Shown here: positions 45,448 through 57,598 of the stretch, in pieces
Layout of the letters: each line of letters begins with the position of its first letter
How positions within the stretch are numbered: position 1 is the stretch's first letter
NCBI GenBank assembly: GCA_918026815.1
Contig: CAKJVC010000058.1
Coordinates: 124,001 to 188,000, forward strand
Direction of reading: 5' to 3'
From: Chalara sp. BL73
Lineage: Eukaryota > Ascomycota > Leotiomycetes > Helotiales
DNA length: 64,000 nt
Notes under the pieces: model-generated
What the model saw: only the letters and a program-made list of their open reading frames with translations
Told to the model about the DNA's origin: nothing
The model's database searches: none
Program-made: the position numbers and the translations under genes

Positions 45448-47318
45448 TGTAGCTATAAAGAATGTGTAGAAGGTTGTGCAAGGTATAACTACAATGATAC
45501 TGCTTGTCAATCCAAGCTTTTTGTTTTGTCCGAACGGAAATTCGTAAGCCGATGAATTCCGCGTCACGTGTTAACACGGGGGGTCTTCTAGTTCCTATTC
45601 TCCCATCTCTCAAGAACTTCCTCCAACAGCAAATATGAACAGAATATCAATATCAATTCACATTGACTACCCTGTTGCCTGAGCTTTGTGTATGAGTCAA
45701 TTATGTGAGCCAGTAAATCAAATTCGTAAATGGATGGTGGAGTCAAGTTCTGAATAAAAGTTACTCCTGCTTCCTCTATAATGAGCTAAAGGCGAGACAG
45801 GAGGAGATTAGCACGCCAGCAAGCGTCAAGCTCATCTCAATTTTAGAGCAAGCTTGAAAGAATTAGATAGTTGCTGAACATACATCCGTGCGGAACATGA
45901 TAAGAATAGTCGAGTGCGAGCGTATTACGATAACCCTGTTTCCAGTTTCTTCTCTTCAAATAGTTTTGTTTGTATAGACTATGATACTTGCCAAATCAGC
46001 CTTAGATCACGCTATATTGTGCATTCGAGCTATCCAATATTAAGAAAGCTTATGATGAACGGCCCGGCCCATAGCGTCAGAACTTTACAATAGGCCATTG
46101 TTAAAGTCAAGGTTTGTCTCTGAGTTACAGACACTGGCGAAGACTAGAAATGAGATTGACGGATTATCACTGATCTCTATGCTACACAGTCCAGAAACTC
46201 GGGAGGCACTTTTGACCGAGCGGCGTCCTCTTAGGGATATCACTAACGCCGGACTCGACTTTATCTTCGCTGAGAGATGACGACTCGGATTGCCCTACAT
46301 CCACGCTGGCTGTCAGTAGGACGAGAATAATTTATCCGAAAAGCATGTTCCGGGAGGCGTGCATGAATTTGAATCCACAGAAACCGATGGTAAAGTAGAA
46401 AAGAAGCTCCTTGTAAGCCTGAGAGGAAGTATATGTCGATAGCTTCATTTGGAATGACTCAGATGTGTTCTGGACTCTCGGAATATATTCAGGGAAGGTT
46501 GTCTGAGCATATGGACAAAACTGAGCTTACAATCTCGATTGATCTTTTATTTATCTATACACTGCTTCTTGTGATGCTCTTCCCGGTACTCTATCATTCT
46601 TGCAGATCTAGATGTCGGTAATGACAAGCTACTATAAACACTGAAAATTTTAAGCAGATAAGCTGATTAAGGAGATATGGAGATATGCCGAATGAATTTG
46701 GACATGTGTACAGATAAAGTGCAGAAGATACTATGCCTTGGAAGTAAATCGAGCGCTCCTTCCCTCGTTGTCGGCTGGCGCTGCTTTCCCAAAGAAGGAA
46801 GCAAAGATGAACCGCCATTCTTCCATCTTCTTCCGTCTTCTTACAAAAATAAACACAGATCTGGAAACATAGCTTCACAACTTTAGGCCACCTATTTGCC
46901 AGCTTGATCAGGTAAATGTAAGAGTCCATTTCTTGATACTGCATCGCCTCCCGGTCCTCTTTCTGTGGAGACAATAAGGCTAATATTTTGGTGAGAGGGC
47001 ATTCTGCTCAGCGCATCGCTTTATTTAAAGTCGGTAGCGCCCAACTTTGACAGTGATTCCCGCTACTGACTTTGAATAGATTTTCTTTGCAACGAATCAA
47101 CCCCGAATACCAACACCGCCGTTCAACGATAGGCGGTGTTGGCCACAGATAGATAAAAGAACACCTCATCATCAAACAAGAGGCAGAATCGGCCCCCCAA
47201 AAAACGGCTGGGATAGAGCGGTGCAGTTTTCGCCACAGTAGGTACTTTGCGTTGTGCATCCTTGACTCAATGTTCTGAGCCGAGTGAGTTTTACTGACCC
47301 TCTGAATAGAATTCCATT
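45448..47318. other. Intergenic, AT-rich, with a probable P450 relic
   Basis: 1.9 kb with no intact gene. A decayed coding segment at about 46098-46320 is listed separately. Other frames (46433-46621, 46594-46974) show no family resemblance. Confidence 0.45.
46098..46320 (+). pseudogene. Possible cytochrome P450 relic (I-helix region)
   Basis: The plus-strand frame reads ...DGLSLISMLHSPETREALL, then RPLRDITNAGLDFIFAERDD if one base is skipped near the in-frame stop at 46278. This resembles the segment before and through the I helix of fungal P450s, where AGxDTT is expected; here the motif is eroded (AERDDS) and followed by a frame break. The heme-binding FxxGxRxC region and the N-terminal anchor are not found nearby. 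If correct, it is an old fragment of one exon. The evidence is a short similarity judged by eye. Confidence 0.35.
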
Positions 47319-49407
47319 ATGGAGTCTGCATCATTGACTAAAGCCTATGATGTAGGAGGACCAGACATACCTGACATGGAGAATCAAAGACTAATAAAAA
47401 AAATATTTCCACATTGGGTTGAAGTAAGTCGCTGGCATCAGTTCCATTGGCTTGAAGACACATACTAATGACATGATTCAGTATGTTAAGTTGTTAGATT
47501 CGATAAAGGATCTTGAAAAAAAACGGTTGGAGGTATGTTTTCACAATATTTTGGAGGAGAAAAAAAGCCGTTTCTGACACTACTTAGATCAGTAGTTACA
47601 CACATATGCAAACAAAAGACATCAAACTTTTGACTAAAGAAACATTGTTCCAGCTGAAGATTCAAGAGGTCAATCAGGCTCGCCGTCTCCTCCACATTCA
47701 AGATCAAATAGAAGAGCATCGCAAGCAGGCTTTTAAATTCAAGCCTCGTGCTGGATTACCACATTATTCTGGTAACAGCAGAAAAGCTCGTGCTCTTCGC
47801 ATGGGCGAACTCGTTATGAGTAGAGAAATGAGATGGGATAAAGACACCGAGGATGAAGACGATGATAGCGATGACGACAATAGTAGCAGTGACGCCAATA
47901 GCACTTCTAATCAAGTTGATTTGCTGAGACCTGAAGCTCAGACTGGAGAGCGGTACTTTCCTCCCACGAGTAAGATGGATCTTGATTGAGCTTCTAGGAT
48001 CTTACTGACCTATGCCATGTAAAAGAAGGTCCTCCCTCCGTTTCGGAGCCTCAAGAATCCTTAAATCTTGAGTTCGTTCTTTTCATCAATACTGAGGACT
48101 GCGTGAGAAGCTTTGTCCAACATGCAAACCTGGACAACGCAGAGACCAAACAATGGTGGACAGAGTCCGAGTTGGAAAACGCCGAATACTTTCAGGCTAA
48201 GCGGAAGAGCACACATATTACGGAAGCGCGGATACAATGCGACGATTACATGAGAGCCAAGATCAAGTATGCTTTTGAAAATAGAATTGGCGAAGAATAC
48301 AATATAGCAGCAGACAGCCGGTTACCAGAACCGTTCAGGGTTATTCAAGACGACCCCCGGCCGGCCAATATGTCTCACTTTGGGCACATTGGCGAAAAGA
48401 ATCTCTCATCCCAACTTAGCAATAGCACAAACAGAGACGAAGAGCGTCAGTCGATTTCATCTCAAATCAAACAAAGTCAGATAATTAACATCGTCGAACA
48501 AATTGGATACAAGCCCTCGAGCCTCTACCAACCCGTCTTCAATAATGAAAGCAGGAAAGAAGACGCGCAAGCAGCCTGGGATTGGTATTTAGTCACGGCG
48601 CAAGCCGACAGAGAACGAAGATTGCAGCCCATTTTGACTGAGGATAGATTTCAGAGTCAGAAATCAGCTGTGTCTCCTATTAATACAACTATACAGCAGG
48701 AGGTTGATGGAGTTGCCGATTGGGAAGCTATTTTGTGCAATTCTGAATCTGGTTCTGGACTCACCTCTAGAGGCAATGTCCTATTAGGGCTGAACCCTAA
48801 CAGCTCTCTATCAAGTGCTCGGGCTGAGAAAAATGGGAATCCCATGGCCAATGGTTGCATGGATTGCGGCGATGTAGACTGTAAAAAGCTGATTTGTTTT
48901 AGCAAACCAGACGAAAAGCTTATGCCTATGAATGAAGCGGCAGCAGCGGTGAAGGGAAACGGCATTTTGCAGAAGCTCAGCACCCCAACAGCAAATATTC
49001 TCAAGGGAACAACAGTACAGAAGCTGAGCACTCCAAATGGAACAGCGCAAACGAGAAATACAACAGCGAAAATTCAAGCATTTAGTGTCACCACTTTTCA
49101 ACGTCATTCGATGGATGAAACTTTAACTTCGAGTCCACTCAAACAAGCGACTGTTCGAAGAAGTCCTCGGACCAAGGAACTAGATAATGATGAGGATATT
49201 TGGTGCAAACATTGCCGAAAAGAAGGCCACATTGAGATATCATGCTGGTACCGCCATCCAGAAACTCGTCCAAGGTGGCTCAATGGTCCTTGCTCTAACT
49301 GTGGAATCCTGGGGCATAACCGTGACCATTGCTGGAAACGTTTCCCGCAAGTCCGTGCGAGTTCTTCGGAAATAACTGCTGGAGTCAGAAGGACCTCTAT
49401 CAGGTGA
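47319..49407 (+). CDS. Fungal protein with two CCHC zinc knuckles, function unknown
   Basis: Four exons (47319-47423, 47482-47532, 47588-47969, 48026-49407) encode about 639 residues. The last acceptor could also be three bases later. Residues about 35-110 look helical (YVKLLDSIKDLEKKRLE ... LFQLKIQEVNQARRLLHIQ), then an acidic run (DEDDDSDDDN). The long middle is Ser/Asn/Gln-rich and probably disordered. The C-terminus has two zinc knuckles, CKHCRKEGHIEISC and CSNCGILGHNRDHC, both C-x2-C-x4-H-x4-C, separated by a Trp/Arg/Pro linker (WYRHPETRPRWLNGP). Such knuckles bind single-stranded RNA or DNA. No retroelement protease or RT surrounds them, so this is a host gene. I do not recognise the family. 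Confidence 0.72.
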
Positions 49408-50591
49408 AGCATGAAAAGTCAAAGTCTCCTTTTCGTCTTTCTGCCTGTTGAGGTGTTCCTGCAACCTCCAACGATGGATGCAATTTAATAACGAAATAAC
49501 GACTGTACTTGTTCTGTATAAATATGGGGTTTCTTAAAAGAAGCTAGATGAAACCGAAAGAGATGATAAATTGCTCGGCGGCAATCGGCCCATGGTGGCG
49601 TGCTCATGGGTCTTCTATTTCAGTAAAATTATGGAGACTGATAGGGAGAGTGCAACAAGGGCAGATATAATGGGTGGTGGCCTCAATATTGCACTTTACT
49701 ATAGCAAATGAATGTAGTATTTGCATCCATCAACCGTCTCCCTCAGGGCTACCATGTTTCAGGGAATACTGTTAATAACCTGACCAAAGCGGGAATGTGC
49801 TTCGTGATATGATATACATAACCTTGAATGATAGTTAATCATTGCAGGTACCTTGTTGACGAAATTGCAATGGCACATTCGTGAATATAGCCAATGTCTC
49901 CGTTTTGTGATTATCTTTCATATAGCGGATATGGGTGCGAGCTAAGACATAGTTATGCTGGCTGAAACTATCATTCTACGGCGCAATATTGAGTGCCGTA
50001 GCTTAGAATATTACCAGAGACGGCTCGCCCGGCTTTCTGAACTGACGTGTAGGGCGATAGTTGGTGGAGAGTGAGAGTCGATGCATCGAGCTTAGGGATG
50101 AATCATTCTTATTTAAGGTTCATTGAGATCAGATCTTCCATCACTGGAACAACTAGCTGAGGCAAGCTATATAATTGCTGTCCGGGTCTAGTATGTAGTG
50201 ATGTGATCGGGTGAATCAGCGATATACGCATAGTTGTCTGATGTATTAATGATCCAGAATGAAATTTCGAGGTGTACGTTGTTCCTTGCCCAGTTAGCTC
50301 GAGTTCGCGAACCCTTTCGACAATTATTATGGGTTGTTTGTCTATGCTATGTGCATAGAAAAATCGGGGCATGTTCTTTAATGGCTCCAATCTAACAACC
50401 GCTATGGCGTCTATTGCCATCAACCCCGCCCACGACCAGTATATTTTTGCAGCTCTTGTTTCCTCTCTGGCTAGCAAAATAGCATATGTCCATTCAAAGG
50501 CTCGCCCCGTACGTTTCAGGATCTTTCACCCGATGGGCGAGGAGGTCGGAGGCGTCTTCACACTTTTCTATGCCTGTCGCTCTATCAATTT
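49408..50591. other. Convergent 3' intergenic region
   Basis: 1.2 kb between the zinc-knuckle gene stop and the POP7 stop. Frames up to 122 codons on the minus strand look random; no RNA or repeat recognised. Confidence 0.45.
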
Positions 50592-51175
50592 TCATCTTAG
50601 GCTTATTCCAACCTCCAAACAGCTTGTTCTCCTCACCCTGCTCTCCCCAGCTTCCGCTCCATCCGCCTCATCCCCCCGTTCAACAACATCATCGACAGCG
50701 CCTACACTTCCCGTCCTAATCTTCACCACCACATATTGCTGCGCCTGCCAATACACGACAAGCTGCAGCACTTTCTCGATTGCCTTTCCCGTCCCTTTCA
50801 AGATCACCTCTTCTCCCTTCTTCCGTCTCTGTTGTATCCCGGCTTGAATTTGCGACGTCAGGTTTGAGGAGAGCGTCGAGGGACCAGATCGAGCCTCGAT
50901 ATGCGAGAGGAGCTTCCGCACACGTTTTACGGTGGCGATGAAGGGCGACGAAGCGGAGATGTAGATGATCTTTGGAGTGGAGGAGCCGGTATGAGGCGAG
51001 GGAATGGATGGGTGGATTAAGGGGCGTTTCTGGATTTTTTGGCCTGTATATGGGCTGAAGATTAGAAGACGTATAGGGATCGGAGAAAGGTAAACTGACT
51101 GTCTGGTAGTCGCGGAAGCTTGGTATGTTGCGCCGTGACTGAGTTGATATCTTTTATGGGTGCTTCTTTTGCCAT
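50592..51175 (-). CDS. pop7: RNase P/MRP subunit POP7 (Alba-domain, Rpp20-like)
   Basis: Two exons (51175-51100, 51043-50592) encode 175 residues. POP7 pairs with POP6 on the P3 arm of RNase P and RNase MRP RNA in the nucleolus. The Alba fold is clear: KIIYISASSPFIATVKRVRK, then KGEEVILKGTGKAIEKVLQL, then QYVVVKIRTGSVGAVDDVV. The conserved GTGKAIEK helix start and RTGSV strand end are typical. The N-terminus KLPRLPDSQKIQKRPLI also fits fungal homologues and decided the splice acceptor (ATACAG at 51044-51049 rather than CTTCAG further upstream). The acidic tail (ERGDEADGAEAGE) is variable in the family. It is divergent from the Rogdi/RAV2 gene across 177 bases. Confidence 0.9.
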
Positions 51176-51352
51176 GTCGTCAGATCATAAGGGAAGAGAC
51201 TGGGAGTTAGCAACTTAAGATTGTTGCGCAAGTAAGTTGGGGATTCGAGGTTGAAAATGTCTTGGCTGATTGGCCCGAGCTCAAGCTATCTCATTGTGTA
51301 ACATATGAACCTACAAGAAACTGCAAGGCTGAAGTCTAATAGAACAATCAAA
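51176..51352. promoter_or_regulatory. Shared divergent promoter of POP7 and RAV2
   Basis: 177 bases between the two start codons, the shortest shared promoter in the window. No motif recognised. Confidence 0.45.
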
Positions 51353-52399
51353 ATGTCGACTTCAGTGTGGCCATCCCTTCCTCCCGAGAAGTTGAAACAG
51401 GAGGAAGATGCTTCTACTGTATGTCTGTATGCTCTAAGCATAAAGAGAAAGCTAACTTATCCAAGGCACGAGAGCTCGCATGGCTTTTAGAATCGCTACA
51501 AGACACTTTAGCATCATTGAAGAGCGGATTAGAGGACTGCTATGCGCTCCTAGCTCCTATTGATCCAGGCAGTACCCTGGTATTAAGCAGTCCGCGGAGT
51601 GAGAGTGTGAAAGGGCATATCACGAGAGTTGGGACGAGGATCGTAAAGGGTGTACGAAAACTCATCTGCTCTGTTCACTTGATATATGACAGGCTAATAT
51701 ATAATACAGACGCTTCAGCTGCGATTGAAGACCATTACTCCATCGCCACTAATTCTGTCCCTTTCCGCCGATCCTGTCCTCCTCTCTCCGCTGTCCGCCC
51801 TCCGCACCCTGCTCAACCAATCCCTTGACTGTGTCGACATAACCCGCTGGACCGGGGACCGATCCTCCTCCTCCTTTATATCCTCCCAGCTTCGGCTCCT
51901 ACATACCATAATTCTCGAAGCCCTCGCATTACTCAAGGGCCCGCCTCTCCTGGAACCGAAAAATCCTACACCAAATCATACGCCTGCGCGTCCTAGCACA
52001 CCTCTTCCCGAGTCCCCGGTAAATGAGTGGTACGATAATCCTCTCCCAACAAACGCATTTGATCCACCTCTTCCTCCTACTCTCTCGCTCGACCTCGCGC
52101 TCTCGGACTCGAGCCTTGTCCTTACGATCCGGGTGTTAGAGGATGCAGAGAAGGAATTAAACCTCGGAGAGAGGTTTGCGTTTGCGATTGGCGCGCAGAG
52201 GAGGCTGGAGCATGACGAGATGGACGAGGTGTTCATTTATAGAGGAGAGAGGGTCAGGGTCAGGGAGAAAGTAAGGGTGGAGGGAAGCGCGGATCCGAGC
52301 TTGTTAAGTCTTGGGGCGAAGTTGGGGGCTTTGGAGCGGACGGTTGATGGGGCGAGGAGATGTTTGGATGTTGTGACGGGGAAGAAAGAGGATGATTAG
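51353..52399 (+). CDS. rav2: RAVE complex subunit 2 / Rogdi family
   Basis: Three exons (51353-51418, 51466-51651, 51710-52399) encode 313 residues. Rav2/Rogdi works with Rav1 and Skp1 to reassemble V-ATPase V1 on V0 at vacuole and endosome membranes. Signatures: VWPSLPPEKLKQEEDASTAR, the helix ELAWLLESLQDTLASLKSGL, GSTLVLSSPRSESVKGHITR, then RIVKGTLQLRLK, SLDCVDITRWTGDRSSSSF and SSQLRLLHTIILEALALLKG. The end has LSLGAKLGALERTVDGARR. Two frames stay open after the second intron; only splicing at 51651/51710 in phase 0 restores the family sequence LSALRTLLNQSLD. The third exon is rich in Pro and Ser in its middle. Confidence 0.9.
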
Positions 52400-53343
52400 G
52401 ATTCTTGAATCTTTGATGCCGCTGAGTAAAAAGTGGGTTAGAAATGTACGCCATTATATACCCGCCACAACTCTCCACGATATCCGTATCTGGGCCGTCG
52501 TTGCCTAGGCTGACTTTGCATGCACGCATAAGTAGAATAATTAGGGCTTCGATTTGGTGGTGATAAGGACTAGACTTCTCAAAGAAAGACAGCGGGCATG
52601 GAAGAATAGCAAGCTACCATGGAGGCATGGAATTTATAGGAATATACTTCATGCACTATAGTGATAGATTGGATGATCGAACTCCCTATTTCGAATAGAA
52701 CCCCAAACATAAAATATGCGACATAATCTCACACCTGGCCAAAATCTTTTTAATTTCTGTAAGTGCATCACGTCTCCAGCCAGAGGGCAACGAGTGTAGG
52801 TTTTGGAGAAGCGGAGAATTGAAAATGATCTATCTACATATGAACAAGTACAGACCACATGAGGATTACTACCACTAGCAAGCTTTTACTTTCCAAATCT
52901 TTGGAAGAGGCTATTGCCAGTCTTGGAGTTAGTTTCGACAGGCGCGGAACCAACAGAGAGCTTTAAATAGAAACGAATTACTTGACGGATGTACTGTGAT
53001 AAGCAGGCTGAATGCGCAGAAGCCTTATAAGCCTCGAACTTGAATGCTACTTGCCCATAGGCTTGCACATGCCATTCGAATATATGGCCGATTGAATTGG
53101 ATCTTTTACACAACGAACTAGATAGGTTATGTCGTGGCTCGCTGCCTCCTAGACATATGAGTGCGTGCTATGGGCTCTGACTAATAGGAGGAGGTTCATC
53201 ATTCACGTAGCACAAAAAGCGAGAGATAGGCGGCTCCAAGGTCCAGTTGAAATGGCTTCTCTTATGATACAATGCCATGGTCATTCCCCGTGTAAATCCG
53301 CTCTGGTCTATGCCATGCCTCCTTCATCCACTTCGACTATCAT
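52400..53343. other. Convergent 3' intergenic region, no gene seen
   Basis: Between the RAV2 stop and the ATP18 stop. Short random frames only. Confidence 0.5.
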
Positions 53344-53716
53344 CTAGTGCTTGTCCGCCGCTGCAGCCTTGCCAGACTTGACTCTTGGGTTTCGGGGATC
53401 ATTCTTGAATTCCTCGCCTGAAAATTGTGTATCAGAAAAGCTGTCGCCGATGCTTGAAGCCAACACTACTCACTGTTCATCAACGCGTTCTGGGCAGCGT
53501 TGACACCGTATAGGATGACAAGGCCTGCAAACCATCAGCGTCCTCCTCCAACATGGTTAAAAATCGTATGCTCTAGATTGGGGTCGTACCGGCGATATAG
53601 AATGGAGCCATTGGCTTAGCTATCTCCCTGTTAGTCCCTCTTCCCACGATGCAGAAGTTTTCATGGTCAATTGACATACCGACAGGCGCTGGGAACTTCT
53701 TTCCGAATAGAGACAT
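53344..53716 (-). CDS. atp18: ATP synthase F0 subunit J/i (ATP18)
   Basis: Four very short exons (53716-53680, 53619-53590, 53524-53474, 53417-53344) encode 63 residues, too small for ordinary frame scanning. The protein starts MSLFGKKFPAPVAKPMAPFY, has one membrane helix (IAGLVILYGVNAAQNALMN) and ends SEEFKNDPRNPRVKSGKAAA plus DKH. The F(V/I)AG helix and the EFxNDPRNPR motif are diagnostic of Atp18, an inner-membrane peripheral-stalk-side subunit of the mitochondrial F1F0 synthase in fungi. All three introns have good GT donors (GTATGT, GTACGA, GTGAGT) and the frame closes exactly. Length agrees with yeast Atp18 (59 residues). Confidence 0.93.
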
Positions 53717-54305
53717 CTTGTATTGTTTGTGCGAGAAGTCGATCGAGGGGTACTTGATCGGATTGTGGGATGCTAGGTACAGATATCAAGGCGTAAGTAC
53801 GGAAGGAGGTTCAAAATCAAAGCCGGAGGCCAATGCCAAGATCAGAGCCGCAACTTGCCGAACCTCATGAGGATTATATAATAATAGTCACGTGCAAGAT
53901 GAGCAGGTTGACCAAAGCGTATTTGAGAGAGGAAACATGACGGGAATCCCTGACCAATCCGAAGACAGCTTCAACTTTCTTGCTGCAGCAAGTTCATCAA
54001 GAGTGCGGGGAAGCTTCCACACACAGCACCTCCTCATCCAATTGAATCGCCAGCATTTCCTTGCGTACTCCGTTGATTCTGTCTTGCAAACTTACGATCG
54101 TCTATAATAATCCGTCTGCGCTGCTGTTCCTGCTTTCTTGACTTACTTCCCCTCAAAGTACATCAACAGCCTTTTTGCTCAAGTTCATTCACTTCAGTAC
54201 TCGACACGACTACGTCATATCAAGCTTCAGTGAGCTTGTCAGAGCTCTGCTGAGCTGTCGCGCGACATCTTTCACACCCCCTCTGTATCGCTTCAGCTAG
54301 CAGCC
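53717..54305. other. Divergent promoter region of ATP18 and the NIPSNAP gene
   Basis: 589 bases between start codons of two mitochondrial-protein genes. Frames in it are short. The NIPSNAP side has a CT-rich leader. Confidence 0.45.
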
Positions 54306-55460
54306 ATGTTCGTTCGTCGATTGGCAAAGAGCTCCGGCTCAATCAACGCTTCAATTACGTCATCAAGGGCGTTTGCAACGAGCATTCCACTCTTTCGATC
54401 ACCAGCTTTGTCAGATATTACTCCAGAAGGCGCGGTAGCTTTCGAGACGAAGAAGAAAGAATTCCGAGAGAAGCTCGCCGAGGAGAAGAAGCCCAAGAAG
54501 GAGAACAGTCAGTATATTTCTTTCATCATAACGTTCCCTGGTGGAGAAGCACCTGAACCTCCCACTGCTCCGCTTGTGAGCAATGCGAGCACATTTACAA
54601 AGTGACCCCCGAAAACCAGGCTCACCTCGCAGCTCTGCAGAACTAGAGGAAGAAGATGGCAAGAAAGCGGGCAAGCTCAGCTCGTTGATCTACGGTACAA
54701 AGGAGGGTAGGGAGATGGATCAGGAGATTGAGCAGTCCTTCAGTCAGGTTTTGGCACGAGGCAAATATGTCCACAGCATTGTGTTCCATGAGGTCAAGCC
54801 AGATAAGGTCGACGAATACGTGGAACTGGTCGGGAGCTGGTATCCCCGAATGGCAGGCATTCCAGAAAATAAGGTGCATCTAGTCGGAAGCTGGAGAACC
54901 GAGGTAGGAGATTGCGATACGTTTGGTAAGTAGCTCAACTTGCAAGTTTTTAGATTATGCTAATGAAACTACCAGTCCACATCTGGGAGTATCAACGATA
55001 CCACGGATACCACAGCTCTCTCAATAACATTGCAAACCACCCTGACTTCCCTGCTTTTGACGCCAAACTCAAGACCCTCATTACAGCTAAGCGCACTTCA
55101 CTGATGCAAGAATTCTCCTTCTGGCCTACAACATCTCCTCGCAAGCTTGGTGGAGTCTTTGAACTTCGTTCCTACACTCTTCACCCCGGTAACCTGCTTG
55201 AGTGGGAGACACACTGGAGACGAGGCCTCCAAGCCAGACGCGAGGTCATGGAGGGTGTTGGAGCTTGGTTTGTCCAAATCGGCGACCTAAACACCGTGCA
55301 CCACCTGTGGCAGTTTGCGGATCTGGAGGAGAGGAAGGTACGACGAGAACAGAGCTGGAGCATTGCAGGCTGGGGAGACACCGTTCATAGAACTGTGCCT
55401 CTGATCCAGACGATGAAGAGCAGAGTGCTTGTTCCAATGCCCTGGTCACCAGTTGCATGA
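54306..55460 (+). CDS. NIPSNAP family mitochondrial protein
   Basis: Three exons (54306-54507, 54641-54925, 54976-55460) encode 323 residues. A basic Ser-rich presequence (MFVRRLAKSSGSINASITSS) precedes two ferredoxin-like NIPSNAP repeats. The first has SLIYGTKEGREMDQEIEQSF, then YVHSIVFHEVKPDKVDEYVE and HLVGSWRTEVGDCDTFVHIW. The second has FELRSYTLHPGNLLEWETHW, GAWFVQIGDLNTVHHLWQFA and VPLIQTMKSRVLVPMPWSPV. NIPSNAPs are mitochondrial; animal members act in mitophagy signalling and membrane trafficking, and the fungal role is not defined. The first intron uses an AAC-A|GTCAGT donor and its acceptor was chosen by frame, so a few residues around residue 68 may be off. Confidence 0.93.
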
Positions 55461-57598
55461 TATATCTTCAAGCTATTCGCGAGTGGAAGGAGATGAATGG
55501 AGTGTCAGAGAACGGGGTTGTTCGAGTAGAAATGGGTTGCGAGCATTCATTCAATATGGGCTTCTAGCACGTGGATAACCAGGCGTCAGTTAAAGCTAGC
55601 TAAGATAAGCTCTGGCACTTTATGTCAGCCTAAGGACTGCCACATCAGATTCGGGAAACCGCCTTGTATAGGGCTTTGAAATCAATCAAATCATGTCATT
55701 CGACGGTCTCCTTGTGTTCATGTCCTAGCATTATTTCCTCGACAATCTTCAGTTAGTAGGTTTGACCTATTTACATTCGTGCTCAAGTTCTACTCTTTCT
55801 CCAAATCTTGATTTTCATCGCCTCAGCTGGCATGTTCACCATTCAAAGCCACGAGTTTTGTCAAGGAACTTCCCATACCCTCTGAGGATTCGTGTTAAGA
55901 TAACTTCTGTCCATATATGTGCTAGGTTAGTTCCTATCTTCACAATTACTTCGTCATTCACGTCGGCAATGCTATCAATTGGATACCAACGCGTCAAGCT
56001 ACAGGGTCTAAATGTTTCAAACATTGCTGTGAAATTAAAGGCTAGGGTCAACATCTGTGTATACTGACAAGCGTTTCTATTCCATGGCTTGGACAATTTG
56101 GCTCGGCCGGTTGGCAGTAAGTTCCTGCCCAGAACATCATAAGGGCTTTTTTTAACTCTCACCAACCCTACTGATCCTGGGGTTATAAACCTTGAATGCA
56201 TGCTATTAGACTCTTGCCTCCTCACTAGACACACCCATATCATCACTTCATTTCATGTTAAACCATCCCCTACAAGTTCATAAACCCGAAAGATAAGCGT
56301 TGTGCTTCCTTCTCTACGCCACTAGCTACATAACTTACGCATTAGCTACACCTTCAAACTCGAGTCACAACTTCAACATCCAACTAGCGTCACAACCTTC
56401 TCCTTTAAGTTATGGGGCTCGTTTTTAAGGGATATTGGGAGCCTTTTGCCTCTTATATGCCATCTCACTCCTTACTTCCTTGATGACTCAGAAAGCCGAC
56501 AAAGTATGGCAGGACAATAGCGTTCTATGCACGAGAGATATACAATCTTGAAAAGGAGCGACTAGAGATTCGATCCGCCCCATTTGGGGCATCGGAATTC
56601 AAGATTGTAGAGGTCGTAGATTCTAATTTGGACCAGTGGAAATTGGTAAAGGTGAAGGACAGCCAGAAGTAAGTGGCGGAGGATGCGCTGTCGAGGATGA
56701 AGGACGTAAAAGGTTGAAAGCATATGGAAGACTCACTGCTCTATAGCATTTCACTTTATGCCGCTGTGCTTTTATGAAACTAAGATGAGAGGTTGATCTT
56801 AAGTCGCGGGGATAAAGGGTGGCAGTCTTGAACTTATGGTGATTCCCGAAATCTCGGAGACATACTCGTTGAGGAGATTGCAGCGTATCTTGTCAAATTG
56901 CGAAGATGAAGTCCTTGATAAAATAATTATGGAGGACAACGCAAGATACCTCGCATCATGTCCAGAATTGGGTTACGATCCTAGAGAAAGATCATACAAA
57001 AGATGTTACACAGAGCATCGGTCTGAGCAGTTCTCAAGCGCTATCACGAAATTATTAATATACTTCATTCCCAGCGAGAGCAAAGGCATCATTTTATTCA
57101 AATGCTTTATCCTCTCAACATTGATTTTCTTTGCGTTGAGTAACGTATCCCCCAATCCTCATTCCAGCATTAGTCTTCCGGCCCCTTGCAGGTCGTTTCC
57201 GTTGCCACCCAGACCCCTATAGTACGAGATTACCCCGCTTTGTGAAACCCCGCAATCCTGGGGGAAGCAGCCTGGGCGGAGCTGGAGGGAGCCAGTCACC
57301 GGAATGAACGGCGGTTATTTCGAGACGGGAGATGGGGGGCTGGATTCATGCAGCAGTGGTACGACTTGGTGCTTACCTTACTAGGGCTCCTTCATATACT
57401 CTACATTCCCCGTGCTGCCCAGAAGCTGTGCTTTGATCTTCACGACAAAGACATCACGTTCAGCATCCCGCAAGCATCTACAACATAGACTGTCCTTCCT
57501 CGAAAAGCTGACTCATTGACGGACTTGAGAAGAACGCGATTTGCATCCTTCTTACCCCGCTTTCCGCCTCAATACATTCATTCATACAAGAGATCGAA
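55461..57598. other. Intergenic, 2.1 kb, possible gene fragments only
   Basis: No secure gene. A plus-strand segment at about 56506-56671 reads as a continuous charged peptide (IAFYAREIYNLEKERLEIRS ...) ending in a stop. A second frame at 56836-57222 begins MVIPEISETYSLRRLQRILS. Both have protein-like composition but no family resemblance and no linking splice signals I can defend. They may be exons or remnants of one small gene. Confidence 0.35.

Noticed and set aside
49200..49407. Retrotransposon Gag origin for the CCHC knuckles
   Set aside because: No protease, reverse transcriptase, integrase or terminal repeats nearby; the gene has ordinary short introns.
51652..51828. Continuation of the first RAV2 frame through the second intron
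   Set aside because: It stays open by chance but departs from the Rogdi family; splicing at 51651/51710 restores it.
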